A DNA stretch of 13,805 nucleotides. Source: Actinobacteria bacterium UBA2286. Lineage in GTDB: Bacteria; Actinomycetota; Coriobacteriia; Anaerosomatales; Anaerosomataceae. The stretch spans positions 1 through 13,805 of the forward strand of contig DDWM01000074.1 of NCBI GenBank assembly GCA_002345925.1. The letters run 5' to 3'. The notes under the pieces are model-generated. The model had not been told where the DNA came from. It searched no databases and was given only the letters and a program-made list of their open reading frames with translations. Positions 1 to 6,035 of the stretch are shown piece by piece. The translations under genes and the position numbers were made by a program. Within the stretch, counting starts at the first letter, position 1. Each line of letters starts with the position of its first letter.

Positions 1-62
1 GCAGGTGTAAGCACAGCAATGTGTTCAGCCGAGCGGTACTAATAGGCCGAGGTCTTGATCTT
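1..62 (+). rRNA. 23S ribosomal RNA, 3' end (partial)
   Basis: The window opens inside the last helix region of a large-subunit rRNA. The stretch CGGTACTAATAGGCCGAGG (about 34-52) is the conserved bacterial 23S 3'-terminal segment, followed by the usual TCTTGATC-type end. The exact 3' nucleotide is estimated. The 5' part lies outside the window, so this is the tail of an rRNA operon read on the plus strand, with the 5S gene next. Confidence 0.93.
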
Positions 63-146
63 CTATTCTGATATTCTCGAGATCGCTATACAGCTCTCAG
101 GGTGCGGACGCACCTGTTGAAAAGAGCATACGCGCATGCCGACGCA

Positions 147-291
147 GAGCCGTCGGATGTGTTCAGTGGTTTTGGCGGAGGGGGTACACCCGATCCCATT
201 CCGAACTCGGAAGTTAAGCCCTCCAGCGCCGATGGTACTGCCCTTTAGAGGGTGGGAGAGTAGGACGCCGCTGAACACATCCGACGGCTCT
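147..291 (+). other. 5S processing stem: perfect inverted repeat around the 5S gene
   Basis: Positions 147-167 are exactly complementary to 271-291 (21 bp, no mismatch). The pairing continues inward into 5S helix I with one G-U pair. The outer 13 to 14 bp lie beyond the mature 5S ends, so the precursor should fold as one long uninterrupted helix with the 5S RNA at its tip. The likely role is as a substrate for the maturation endonuclease. A pyrimidine-rich stretch (288-302) follows the right arm, so it may also help terminate the rRNA transcript. Confidence 0.75.
161..277 (+). rRNA. 5S ribosomal RNA
   Basis: This is a complete 5S rRNA of about 117 nt. The conserved core CCATTCCGAACTCGGAAG (197-214), the loop segment GCGCCGATGGTACTG and the 3' block GGGAGAGTAGGACGCCG are all present. 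Helix I is formed by TGTTCAGTGG at the 5' end and CCGCTGAACA at the 3' end. It follows the 23S 3' end by about 100 nt, as in standard bacterial rRNA operons. The ends are set by helix I pairing and could differ by one or two bases in the mature RNA. Confidence 0.95.
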
Positions 292-413
292 TTCTGTTTC
301 TCGGAGTCGTCCGGCACGCTTAGTGCTACTATCATGCTTCTGGGGCGAATGCCCGGTATGGTATGCAACGCGCGATGTCGGGAGACGTCTGCGTGGTCTG
401 AGAGGAGTTGCTT

Positions 414-632
414 GTGAAAGAGCGCGTACAGGAAGTTCTCGATCGCATTCGGCCAGCGCTTCAGGCCGACGGCGGCGATGTTGAGTTGATCGACATCGAG
501 GGTGGTGTCGTGAAGGTGCGGCTTGTCGGCGCTTGCGCTGGCTGCCCGATGTCACAGCTTACGCTGACGAACGGTGTTGAGCGCGTCCTCAAGGAGCAGA
601 TTCCTGAGGTTGATCGCGTAGAGGCCGTCTAG
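414..632 (+). CDS. NifU-type C-terminal domain Fe-S cluster scaffold protein
   Basis: This 72-residue protein is a stand-alone NifU C-terminal (Nfu) domain, the kind that carries a 4Fe-4S cluster between monomers and hands it to apoproteins in the cytoplasm. The family signature RPALQADGGDVELIDIEGG occupies residues 13-31. The cluster-binding CxxC is C41-A-G-C44, in the context GACAGCPMSQLTL. GTG at 414 is chosen because AGAGGAG (401-407) is at proper spacing; a TTG at 408 would abut the ribosome binding site. The gene stands alone between the rRNA operon and a terminator-like hairpin, with no SUF or ISC genes in view. Clients could include the Fe-S glycosylase encoded further along, but that is only inference. 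The family assignment is firm. Confidence 0.93.
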   Translation: MKERVQEVLDRIRPALQADGGDVELIDIEGGVVKVRLVGACAGCPMSQLTLTNGVERVLKEQIPEVDRVEAV

Positions 633-653
633 CAGGTCCAAGCACGGAATTCT

Positions 654-698
654 ACGAGCGCCGTCCGCATAGCGGGCGGCGCTCGTCTGCGTCTTTGT
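654..698 (+). terminator. Probable intrinsic terminator after the NifU-like gene
   Basis: A hairpin with a 15-bp stem (654-668 paired with 672-686, one G-U pair) and a three-base ATA loop lies 21 nt past the stop codon. The following tract (687-698, CTGCGTCTTTGT) is only moderately T-rich, so termination may be incomplete. It separates the NifU-like gene from the nrdJ promoter. Confidence 0.75.
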
Positions 699-760
699 AG
701 CGTTCGTGCGGCTGTTCGGTGCCGGTCGCGTGGTAATCGTGACCGCTCGTCCAAATGCGA

Positions 761-788
761 TTGACGCACTATATGTTGCATCTATAGA
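761..788 (+). promoter_or_regulatory. Sigma-70-like promoter of nrdJ-dcd
   Basis: TTGACG (761-766) and TATAGA (783-788) are separated by 16 bp. The start of transcription is expected near 795, giving a leader of about 100 nt before nrdJ. Both flanking motifs of the putative NrdR operator overlap this promoter, which fits repression by RNA polymerase exclusion. Inferred from sequence alone. Confidence 0.6.
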
Positions 789-812
789 CTGGTGGGACGC
801 TACATGTTGTGG
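766..812 (+). promoter_or_regulatory. Tandem NrdR-box-like operator
   Basis: Two similar 16-mers, GCACTATATGTTGCAT (766-781) and ACGCTACATGTTGTGG (797-812), lie 31 bp apart start to start, or about three helical turns. Each matches 12 of 16 positions of the palindromic NrdR-box form ACACTATATATTGTGT as I recall it. NrdR, the (d)ATP-sensing repressor of ribonucleotide reductase genes, is known to use paired boxes with this spacing. Box 1 lies between the -35 and -10 elements and box 2 at the predicted start of transcription. The nrdR gene itself is not in the window. Confidence 0.75.
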
Positions 813-895
813 CTGCGGGGGGCCTGTCTCTTGCTGCTGCATTGACTTATCCATCACTTGCGAAGCACGCACAGTATTCAAGGAGGACTGCCGGC

Positions 896-3172
896 ATGGC
901 CGATGCGAAAGAGAGCACCTCATATCCGAGAACGATCGATGAGGTGCTGGCTCCGAATAGCCTCAAAGTCCTTCAGAAGCGGTATCTCTGCAAAGATGAC
1001 GATGGAAACCCCATTGAGATGCCTTCCGACATGTTCCTTCGTGTCGCGAACAACGTCGCGTCGGCCGAAACCCGGTACGGTGCCACTCCGGATCAAGTCG
1101 AGGCGGTAGCCGCGGACTTCTACGACCTCATGACCTCACTTGAGTTCCTGCCAAACTCTCCGACGCTGATGAACGCTGGTCGGGAGATCCAGCAGCTCTC
1201 GGCGTGCTTTGTGCTGCCGATCGAGGACTCGATGGATTCTATCTTTGGCGCAGTGCGCGATACCGCCATGATCCACAAGTCGGGCGGTGGCACCGGATTC
1301 TCATTCTCCCGACTGCGTCCGGCCGGCGATACGGTCAAGAGCACCCAGGGCGTTTCTTCCGGCCCGGTTTCGTTCATGCGCGTGTTCAATCAGGCAACTG
1401 AGGCCGTCAAGCAGGGCGGTACCCGCCGCGGCGCGAACATGGGTGTGCTCCGGATCGATCATCCCGATATCCTGACCTTCATCAAGTGCAAGAGCGACGG
1501 CGACTTCAGCAACTTCAACATCTCCGTCGCGCTGACAGAGGAGTTCATGGACGCGGTGGCCGAAGGTCGCGAGTACGACCTCGTCAATCCGCACAACAAG
1601 GAAAAGCACAGCTCGCTCGACGCTCGTGAGGTCTATGAGCTGATAGTCGAGATGGCGTGGGCGACGGGCGACCCGGGCATCATTTTCATCGACCGCATGA
1701 ATCGCGACAATCCTACGCCAGCACTTGGCGAGATCGAGTCCACGAACCCATGTGGCGAGCAGCCCTTGCTGCCGTATGAGGCATGCAATCTCGGCTCCGT
1801 GAACCTAGCCAGGTTCGTTCGCTACAGCGAGGCAGGTCCTGATCTGGACTGGGACCGACTTGCTGACGTCGTACATCGTGGTGTGCGTTTCCTTGATGAC
1901 GTTATCGACGTGAACAACTACCCCCTGGAGCGAATCGGCGACCTGGCGCGCGGTAACCGCAAGATCGGCCTCGGAGTCATGGGTTGGGCCGACATGCTCA
2001 TCATGATGAGCGTGGCGTACGACAGCGATGAGGCGATCGCTCTCGGCGAGAAGGTCATGGGCTTCATTCAGGCGGAAGGTCGGCACGCCTCGGCACGTCT
2101 TGCTGATGAGCGCGGCGTATTCCCGAACTTTGAGGGCTCCATCTTCGACACGCCAGAGGGCATGCGCGTGCGAAATGCGACCGTCACGACGATCGCCCCC
2201 ACTGGAACACTCTCAATCATTGCGAACTGCTCGTCCGGCGTAGAGCCGCTCTTTGCGGTCAGCTATGTCAGGACAGTCATGGATAACGACCGTCTCATCG
2301 AGGTGAATCCGCTTTTTGAGGACCTCGCGGTGAAGCAGGGCTTCTACAGCCGTGACCTCATGGCGCTGATTGCCGAGCACGGGACGGTGCACGGTATCGA
2401 TGCGGTGCCCGAGGACGTGCAGCGGGTCTTCGTGACCGCGCATGATATCGAGCCCGTGTGGCATGTTCGCATGCAGGCCGCGTTCCAGCGTTTCACGGAC
2501 AACGCGGTTTCTAAGACCGTGAACTTCTCAAGCGACGCGACAATTGAAGATGTTCGCACGGTGTACAACCTTGCTCACGAGCTCGGCGTGAAGGGTGTCA
2601 CCATCTACCGAGACGGTTCCAAGCAGAACCAGGTGTTGACCACGGGCAAGACAGCGGCCACCACGCCGCAGCCCGAGGGACGTCATGGGGAGATTGAGCC
2701 CCGTCCGCGACCCGGAGTCACGATCGGGCGTACTGAGAAGATCCAGACCGGTTGCGGCAACCTGTACGTGACTATCAACTCGGACGAAGCCGGCCTGTGC
2801 GAGGTCTTCACGCAGATGGGAAAGTCCGGCGGTTGCGCAGCCTCGCAGTCCGAGGCCTTGTCGCGCATGATCTCAGTGTCGCTGAGGGCTGGCGTTGACC
2901 CACAGGCGATCCTGAAGCACCTTCGGGGTATCCGCTGCCCGAGTCCCGCATGGGCCCAGGGAGGCAAGGTTCTGTCGTGCGCCGACGCTGTGGGTATTGC
3001 GATGGAGCACTATCTCGAGTGGGTCGAGACCGGTACTGCGTCGACCACGGTTTCAAAGAACCCGGATAGTCTCGACAATCTCTCAGGTGCATGTCCTGAG
3101 TGCGGAAGCTCGCTGGAGCACGAGTCCGGTTGTGCTGTGTGCCGCTCTTGCGGCTACAGCAAGTGCGCGTAG
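896..3172 (+). CDS. nrdJ: Adenosylcobalamin-dependent (class II) ribonucleoside-diphosphate reductase
   Basis: The 758-residue enzyme reduces ribonucleotides to deoxyribonucleotides using a thiyl radical generated from coenzyme B12, independent of oxygen. The active-site block N284-P-C286-G-E288-Q carries the catalytic Asn, Cys and Glu. C104 (LSACFVLPIEDS) and C297 (YEACNLGS) are the likely redox pair by analogy with the Thermotoga enzyme. Conserved NCSSGVEPLF (444-453), APTGTLS (434-440) and GVTIYRDGSK (567-576) fit the class II NrdJ family. Residues about 618-710 form the TSCPD domain. The tail (733-757) has six cysteines, CPEC, CAVC, C752 and C757, a zinc-ribbon-like or thiol-relay end. 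ATG at 896 is preceded by AAGGAGG (880-886). A longer in-frame GTG at 809 would start within the operator and is rejected. dcd follows after 14 nt, so both are probably one transcript. Confidence 0.97.
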   Translation: MADAKESTSYPRTIDEVLAPNSLKVLQKRYLCKDDDGNPIEMPSDMFLRVANNVASAETRYGATPDQVEAVAADFYDLMTSLEFLPNSPTLMNAGREIQQLSACFVLPIEDSMDSIFGAVRDTAMIHKSGGGTGFSFSRLRPAGDTVKSTQGVSSGPVSFMRVFNQATEAVKQGGTRRGANMGVLRIDHPDILTFIKCKSDGDFSNFNISVALTEEFMDAVAEGREYDLVNPHNKEKHSSLDAREVYELIVEMAWATGDPGIIFIDRMNRDNPTPALGEIESTNPCGEQPLLPYEACNLGSVNLARFVRYSEAGPDLDWDRLADVVHRGVRFLDDVIDVNNYPLERIGDLARGNRKIGLGVMGWADMLIMMSVAYDSDEAIALGEKVMGFIQAEGRHASARLADERGVFPNFEGSIFDTPEGMRVRNATVTTIAPTGTLSIIANCSSGVEPLFAVSYVRTVMDNDRLIEVNPLFEDLAVKQGFYSRDLMALIAEHGTVHGIDAVPEDVQRVFVTAHDIEPVWHVRMQAAFQRFTDNAVSKTVNFSSDATIEDVRTVYNLAHELGVKGVTIYRDGSKQNQVLTTGKTAATTPQPEGRHGEIEPRPRPGVTIGRTEKIQTGCGNLYVTINSDEAGLCEVFTQMGKSGGCAASQSEALSRMISVSLRAGVDPQAILKHLRGIRCPSPAWAQGGKVLSCADAVGIAMEHYLEWVETGTASTTVSKNPDSLDNLSGACPECGSSLEHESGCAVCRSCGYSKCA

Positions 3173-3186
3173 CGGAGGAACATACT

Positions 3187-3747
3187 GTGGTTCTCTCGGA
3201 TCGCTCGATCAAAGAGCAGATGATGACCGGACGCATCCGGATCGAGCCATTCGATCCGGATGACATCCAGCCTTCCAGCGTCGATCTTCATCTCGGTTCG
3301 GGATTCCAGGTGTTTCGCAATTCGCGTTACCCATATATCGATCCGTCGAGAGAGCAAGCTGGTCTCATGGAGCTGGTGAGTGCGACCGAGGGCGAGCCGT
3401 TCGTGTTGCATCCCGGTGAGTTCGTTCTCGCCGCCACGATTGAACGCATCGTCTTGCCGGACGACATAGTAGCCCGCCTGGAGGGCAAGTCCTCTCTCGG
3501 CCGACTGGGGCTTCTCATCCATTCGACGGCAGGGTACGTCGATCCCGGTTGGGACGGTACTCTGACGCTCGAGCTCAGCAATGTCGCGAATCTACCAATC
3601 GTTCTGACGCCGGGAATGCCAATAGGGCAGATATCCTTCTCGCAGATGACGACTTCGGTCGACAGACCATATGGCACCCCGGGGCTTGGCTCTCGATATC
3701 AGGGACAGGTCGACCCAACGCCAAGCAGGAGCTTCAAGCGCGCCTAG
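3187..3747 (+). CDS. dcd: dCTP deaminase, possibly bifunctional dCTP deaminase/dUTPase
   Basis: This 186-residue trimeric-type enzyme deaminates dCTP on the route to dUMP and thymidylate. The family core is clear: QPSSVDLHLG (28-37), EGKSSLGRLGL (99-109), HSTAGYVDPGWDGTLTLEL (112-130) with predicted catalytic Glu129, and the C-terminal cap YQGQVDPTPSRS (171-182). The HSTAG-DPG-TLELSNVANLP segment resembles the mycobacterial enzyme, which makes dUMP directly by joining dCTP deaminase and dUTPase activities, rather than the Escherichia coli form. GTG at 3187 has GGAGGAA (3174-3180) upstream. In-frame codons up to 3100 overlap nrdJ and are not used. Being 14 nt behind nrdJ, it is probably co-transcribed and under the same NrdR-like control. 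Its stop overlaps the stop of the opposing gene within CTAG. Confidence 0.95.
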   Translation: MVLSDRSIKEQMMTGRIRIEPFDPDDIQPSSVDLHLGSGFQVFRNSRYPYIDPSREQAGLMELVSATEGEPFVLHPGEFVLAATIERIVLPDDIVARLEGKSSLGRLGLLIHSTAGYVDPGWDGTLTLELSNVANLPIVLTPGMPIGQISFSQMTTSVDRPYGTPGLGSRYQGQVDPTPSRSFKRA

Positions 3748-4823
3748 AGGCCCTGTGTCACCTTGCTGACGATCGAGGTCGGCACGAACCCTGCGCAGAG
3801 CTTCGCGATTGGCGACTCCATCACCGGTAGCCAGCGCATCTTCCGGAAGAGGTTCGCCCGAATGTCGACAGTGAGCGCGGTATAGGCCTCGAGCGCCGAT
3901 GAGCCACCGCTCTGGGCGACAGCCAGTCCTGCGAGGCGGCCGCTGTTCACGGCGTACGAAATGCCCTCACCTGAGCTCGGCGACATGAAGCCGCCGGCTT
4001 CTCCGGCCAGAAGGACGCGACCGCGACCCGTGACGACATCGGCGCGTGATCGCAGATACAGCGCAGCGGCGGCTTCACGCGAGACGGACTCTCCGAGCTC
4101 TGGCAGAGCAGAGCGCAAGATGTCGAGTGTGAGGTCCTGCTTCTCCCACGGACGCTTGGTACGCGGATAGTACACAGAGCCGACAATCGCGACGTCACCC
4201 TTCGGAACCACGTATGAGTAAGCGTACTCGTCCCCGATGTCGCGCATGTAGATACAGTCGAAGTAGGGCTCTATCGGACCCTCGAGCTTCACGAAATCCT
4301 GAAGCGTCACATACGTCGCGGTGCTGTCCACGCCGAGCGCGCGACGCACCTGCGAGCGACCGCCATCGGCGCCGATGAGGTTGTCGCACTCGACCTCGAT
4401 GTCTTTGCCGTCAAGACGCAGGGTTACGCGAACCCCGTCTTCGTCCTGGGTAACGTCGCGCAGCGCGCAGTTTCCGACAAGCTCTACGGTGTCAGGGAGT
4501 AGCGTGGTAAGCCACTCATCGAAACGCGCGCGGTCGACGTTCAGGAACTCGAGGTCTGTGGGCTTGAGTACCCTTCGATCCCAGTCGTGATACCTGAACC
4601 TGACGGTGCGAGGTTCAAGAACGATGCTCTCCGGGATCTTGCCGTAGTTCTCAAGGGTCCTGAGTGTGTGGTGATGCAGCATTCCGCCGCAGCTCTTGTA
4701 GCGAGGAAGTGACATAGATTCAACCAGAAGTACGGGCCCTCTGACTGCCGCATGATAGGCGGCGAGCACGCCTGCGGGACCCGCTCCGGCGATAATCGTG
4801 GTGTAGCGCTCTGAAATCGGCAT
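3744..4823 (-). CDS. Geranylgeranyl reductase-family FAD-dependent oxidoreductase
   Basis: This 359-residue flavoprotein belongs to the geranylgeranyl reductase/digeranylgeranylglycerophospholipid reductase group, which saturates isoprenoid double bonds in lipids, quinone tails or chlorophyll side chains. It has an N-terminal Rossmann motif GAGPAG (13-18) with E35 ending the second strand, the family's KSCGG motif (43-47), the mid FAD motif LIGADGGRSQVRRALG (149-164), and the C-terminal LLAGEAGGFMSPSSGEGI (271-288). The last motif has Glu275 where the wider flavoprotein superfamily usually has Asp. No transmembrane segment is obvious. The ATG at 4823 gives the Rossmann fold at the expected place; its ribosome binding site is weak (GGGGA about 10 nt upstream). 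An ATG at 4940 would add 39 unlikely residues. The substrate cannot be told from sequence; saturation of menaquinone or a polyprenyl chain is plausible in an actinobacterium. Confidence 0.88.
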   Translation of the reverse strand: MPISERYTTIIAGAGPAGVLAAYHAAVRGPVLLVESMSLPRYKSCGGMLHHHTLRTLENYGKIPESIVLEPRTVRFRYHDWDRRVLKPTDLEFLNVDRARFDEWLTTLLPDTVELVGNCALRDVTQDEDGVRVTLRLDGKDIEVECDNLIGADGGRSQVRRALGVDSTATYVTLQDFVKLEGPIEPYFDCIYMRDIGDEYAYSYVVPKGDVAIVGSVYYPRTKRPWEKQDLTLDILRSALPELGESVSREAAAALYLRSRADVVTGRGRVLLAGEAGGFMSPSSGEGISYAVNSGRLAGLAVAQSGGSSALEAYTALTVDIRANLFRKMRWLPVMESPIAKLCAGFVPTSIVSKVTQGL

Positions 4824-4906
4824 GGCGTGAGTAGGTCCCCGTTCTCGGCCGGGTGGCCGCTCGTGTCGTCTGTTAGAGATTCGCCACTGCCGGGTGGTTT
4901 CCCTTT

Positions 4907-4926
4907 GCGCGTTGTTGCGAACGCGC
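4907..4926. promoter_or_regulatory. Palindrome in the divergent intergenic region
   Basis: Seven-base arms GCGCGTT (4907-4913) and AACGCGC (4920-4926) flank a six-base centre. The site lies in the 173-bp gap between the divergent flavoprotein gene and the cysteine-rich small gene. No T-tract follows on either strand, so it is not a typical terminator. An operator is possible. A TACCCT at 4943-4948 might be a -10 element for the plus-strand genes, but no good -35 is seen at the right distance. Confidence 0.3.
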
Positions 4927-4996
4927 GACTGATGCAGCATGGTACCCTAGAGCGCGTGCAGGCGCACGTTTCTGATTCTATTTGAGGAGGACTTCC

Positions 4997-5239
4997 GTGG
5001 CGGGATGTTGGTCAAGGCGTGGTTGTTCGGATGAGATGCAAGCCGCGTGCCCACATGCCATCGACCCGGAAGAGAAGTGTCCCGTCGAGTGCTACTACGC
5101 GAAATGCGGTAACGCGACATATGCGCCCACAGGGGACCCCGCGCTGATCTTCGATCCGACCGTGGATCGCTCGGCCGCGAGGAAGCAGCAGTGCGTCTAC
5201 TGCGGGCACTTTCTCACGAAGGGCCCGAGGCTGGCCTGA
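4997..5239 (+). CDS. Small eight-cysteine protein, function unknown
   Basis: I do not recognise this 80-residue protein. It has eight cysteines at residues 4, 10, 18, 28, 32, 37, 66 and 69. The pattern reads C-x5-C-x7-CPH, then CPxxC-x4-C, a proline- and aspartate-containing linker, and C66-V-Y-C69-G-H near the end. This suggests bound zinc or an Fe-S cluster, with an N-terminal cluster and a C-terminal knuckle. There is no signal peptide or membrane segment, so it is probably cytoplasmic. GTG at 4997 is supported by GAGGAGG (4984-4990) at six-base spacing; the TTG at 4982 would overlap that site. The endonuclease III-like gene begins one base after its stop, so the two are probably translationally coupled and may act together. 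The coding call is strong from codon bias and ribosome binding site. Confidence 0.85.
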   Translation: MAGCWSRRGCSDEMQAACPHAIDPEEKCPVECYYAKCGNATYAPTGDPALIFDPTVDRSAARKQQCVYCGHFLTKGPRLA

Positions 5240-5240
5240 C

Positions 5241-6035
5241 GTGCGCGCCACAGTCGTTGAGCGCGAGGCGGTCGCTGCGGAGTTGATCCACTACGCGCTC
5301 GAACTCGCAGAATCCGGTACCGTACAAGTTGGCGATGCATTCACCGATGACGCCGCTGCAGACGAGCTCATCAAGCGCTCAGCCGAGGCGTTCCTCATCG
5401 GCATGCTGTTCACTCAGGGGATGCCCGCCGAGCGGGCGTGGGCGGGGCCGTATCGACTCTCTCAGCGGCTGGGCCACTTCGACTTAGCTCGCATCGCTGC
5501 CGAACCCGATCTGGTTGCGGCGGCGTTCGCTCAGCCCCCGGCTCTGCATCGTTTCGTCAAGACGTTGCCCGTGTGGGTCTCCTCGGCGGCAAGGCGCTTG
5601 ATTGCCGAGTACGGTGGCGATGCTGCTGCCATCTGGCCTGATGGAGCGCACGTGGCTGACGTGACCCGGCGGCTCCTCGAGTTTGATGGCATCGGTCCCA
5701 AGAAGGCGACCATGGCCGTCGAGCTGCTTGTCCGGCACCGGGGTGTGCGCCTGGTGGGAATGGAGTGCGGCAGTGTCGCATATGACGTCCACGTCCGCCG
5801 CGTGTTCCTGAGAAGCGGTCTTGTGGATGTCGACACGCCGGCCGAGGTGCGAAGAGCAGCATCGGCCGCATACCCTGATGAACCGGGGCTGCTCGACTTG
5901 CCGGCTTGGCTCATCGGCCGCGAGACCTGCCGGCCCAAGAGCCCTGACTGCGAAGCATGCCGCCTCGGCAGTGTGTGCCCCAGGCTCACGAGCCGTTCGG
6001 TAAGCGGCGTTGGCGTCCGGAAGGGCTCTCGCTAA
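5241..6035 (+). CDS. Endonuclease III-like HhH-GPD DNA glycosylase with Fe-S cluster
   Basis: The 264-residue protein is a base-excision repair glycosylase of the HhH-GPD superfamily. The helix-hairpin-helix GIGPKKATMAVELL is at 150-163. K154 aligns with the lyase lysine of Nth and D182, in YDVHVRRVFLRSG, with the catalytic aspartate. The C-terminal C230-x6-C237-x2-C240-x5-C246 is the classic 4Fe-4S loop of Nth and MutY. The N-terminal half (about residues 38-80, FLIGMLFTQGMPAERAW) fits the six-helix barrel but diverges from Nth, so the damaged base is uncertain. Nth is usually near 210-220 residues, so this one is longer at the N terminus. The GTG start lies one base after the preceding stop, with GAGG at 5227-5230 as a weak ribosome binding site. 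The stop TAA overlaps the opposing gene's stop. Confidence 0.9.
   Translation: MRATVVEREAVAAELIHYALELAESGTVQVGDAFTDDAAADELIKRSAEAFLIGMLFTQGMPAERAWAGPYRLSQRLGHFDLARIAAEPDLVAAAFAQPPALHRFVKTLPVWVSSAARRLIAEYGGDAAAIWPDGAHVADVTRRLLEFDGIGPKKATMAVELLVRHRGVRLVGMECGSVAYDVHVRRVFLRSGLVDVDTPAEVRRAASAAYPDEPGLLDLPAWLIGRETCRPKSPDCEACRLGSVCPRLTSRSVSGVGVRKGSR

Noticed and set aside
63..160. tRNA gene in the 23S-5S spacer
   Set aside because: No cloverleaf or T-arm GGTTCGAAT-type sequence is present; only a small hairpin near 100-113.
809..895. Upstream in-frame GTG that would extend nrdJ by 29 residues
   Set aside because: It would start inside the second NrdR-like box, close to the predicted transcription start, with no ribosome binding site, whereas AAGGAGG precedes the ATG at 896.
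689..895. Cobalamin riboswitch in the nrdJ leader
   Set aside because: B12-dependent reductase genes can be near B12 riboswitches, but no B12-box-like sequence or multi-stem layout was seen, and the leader after the promoter is only about 100 nt.
4824..4940. Upstream ATG at 4940 for the flavoprotein gene
   Set aside because: The extra 39 residues are Arg-rich, unlike any known extension, and the Rossmann motif already lies close behind the ATG at 4823.
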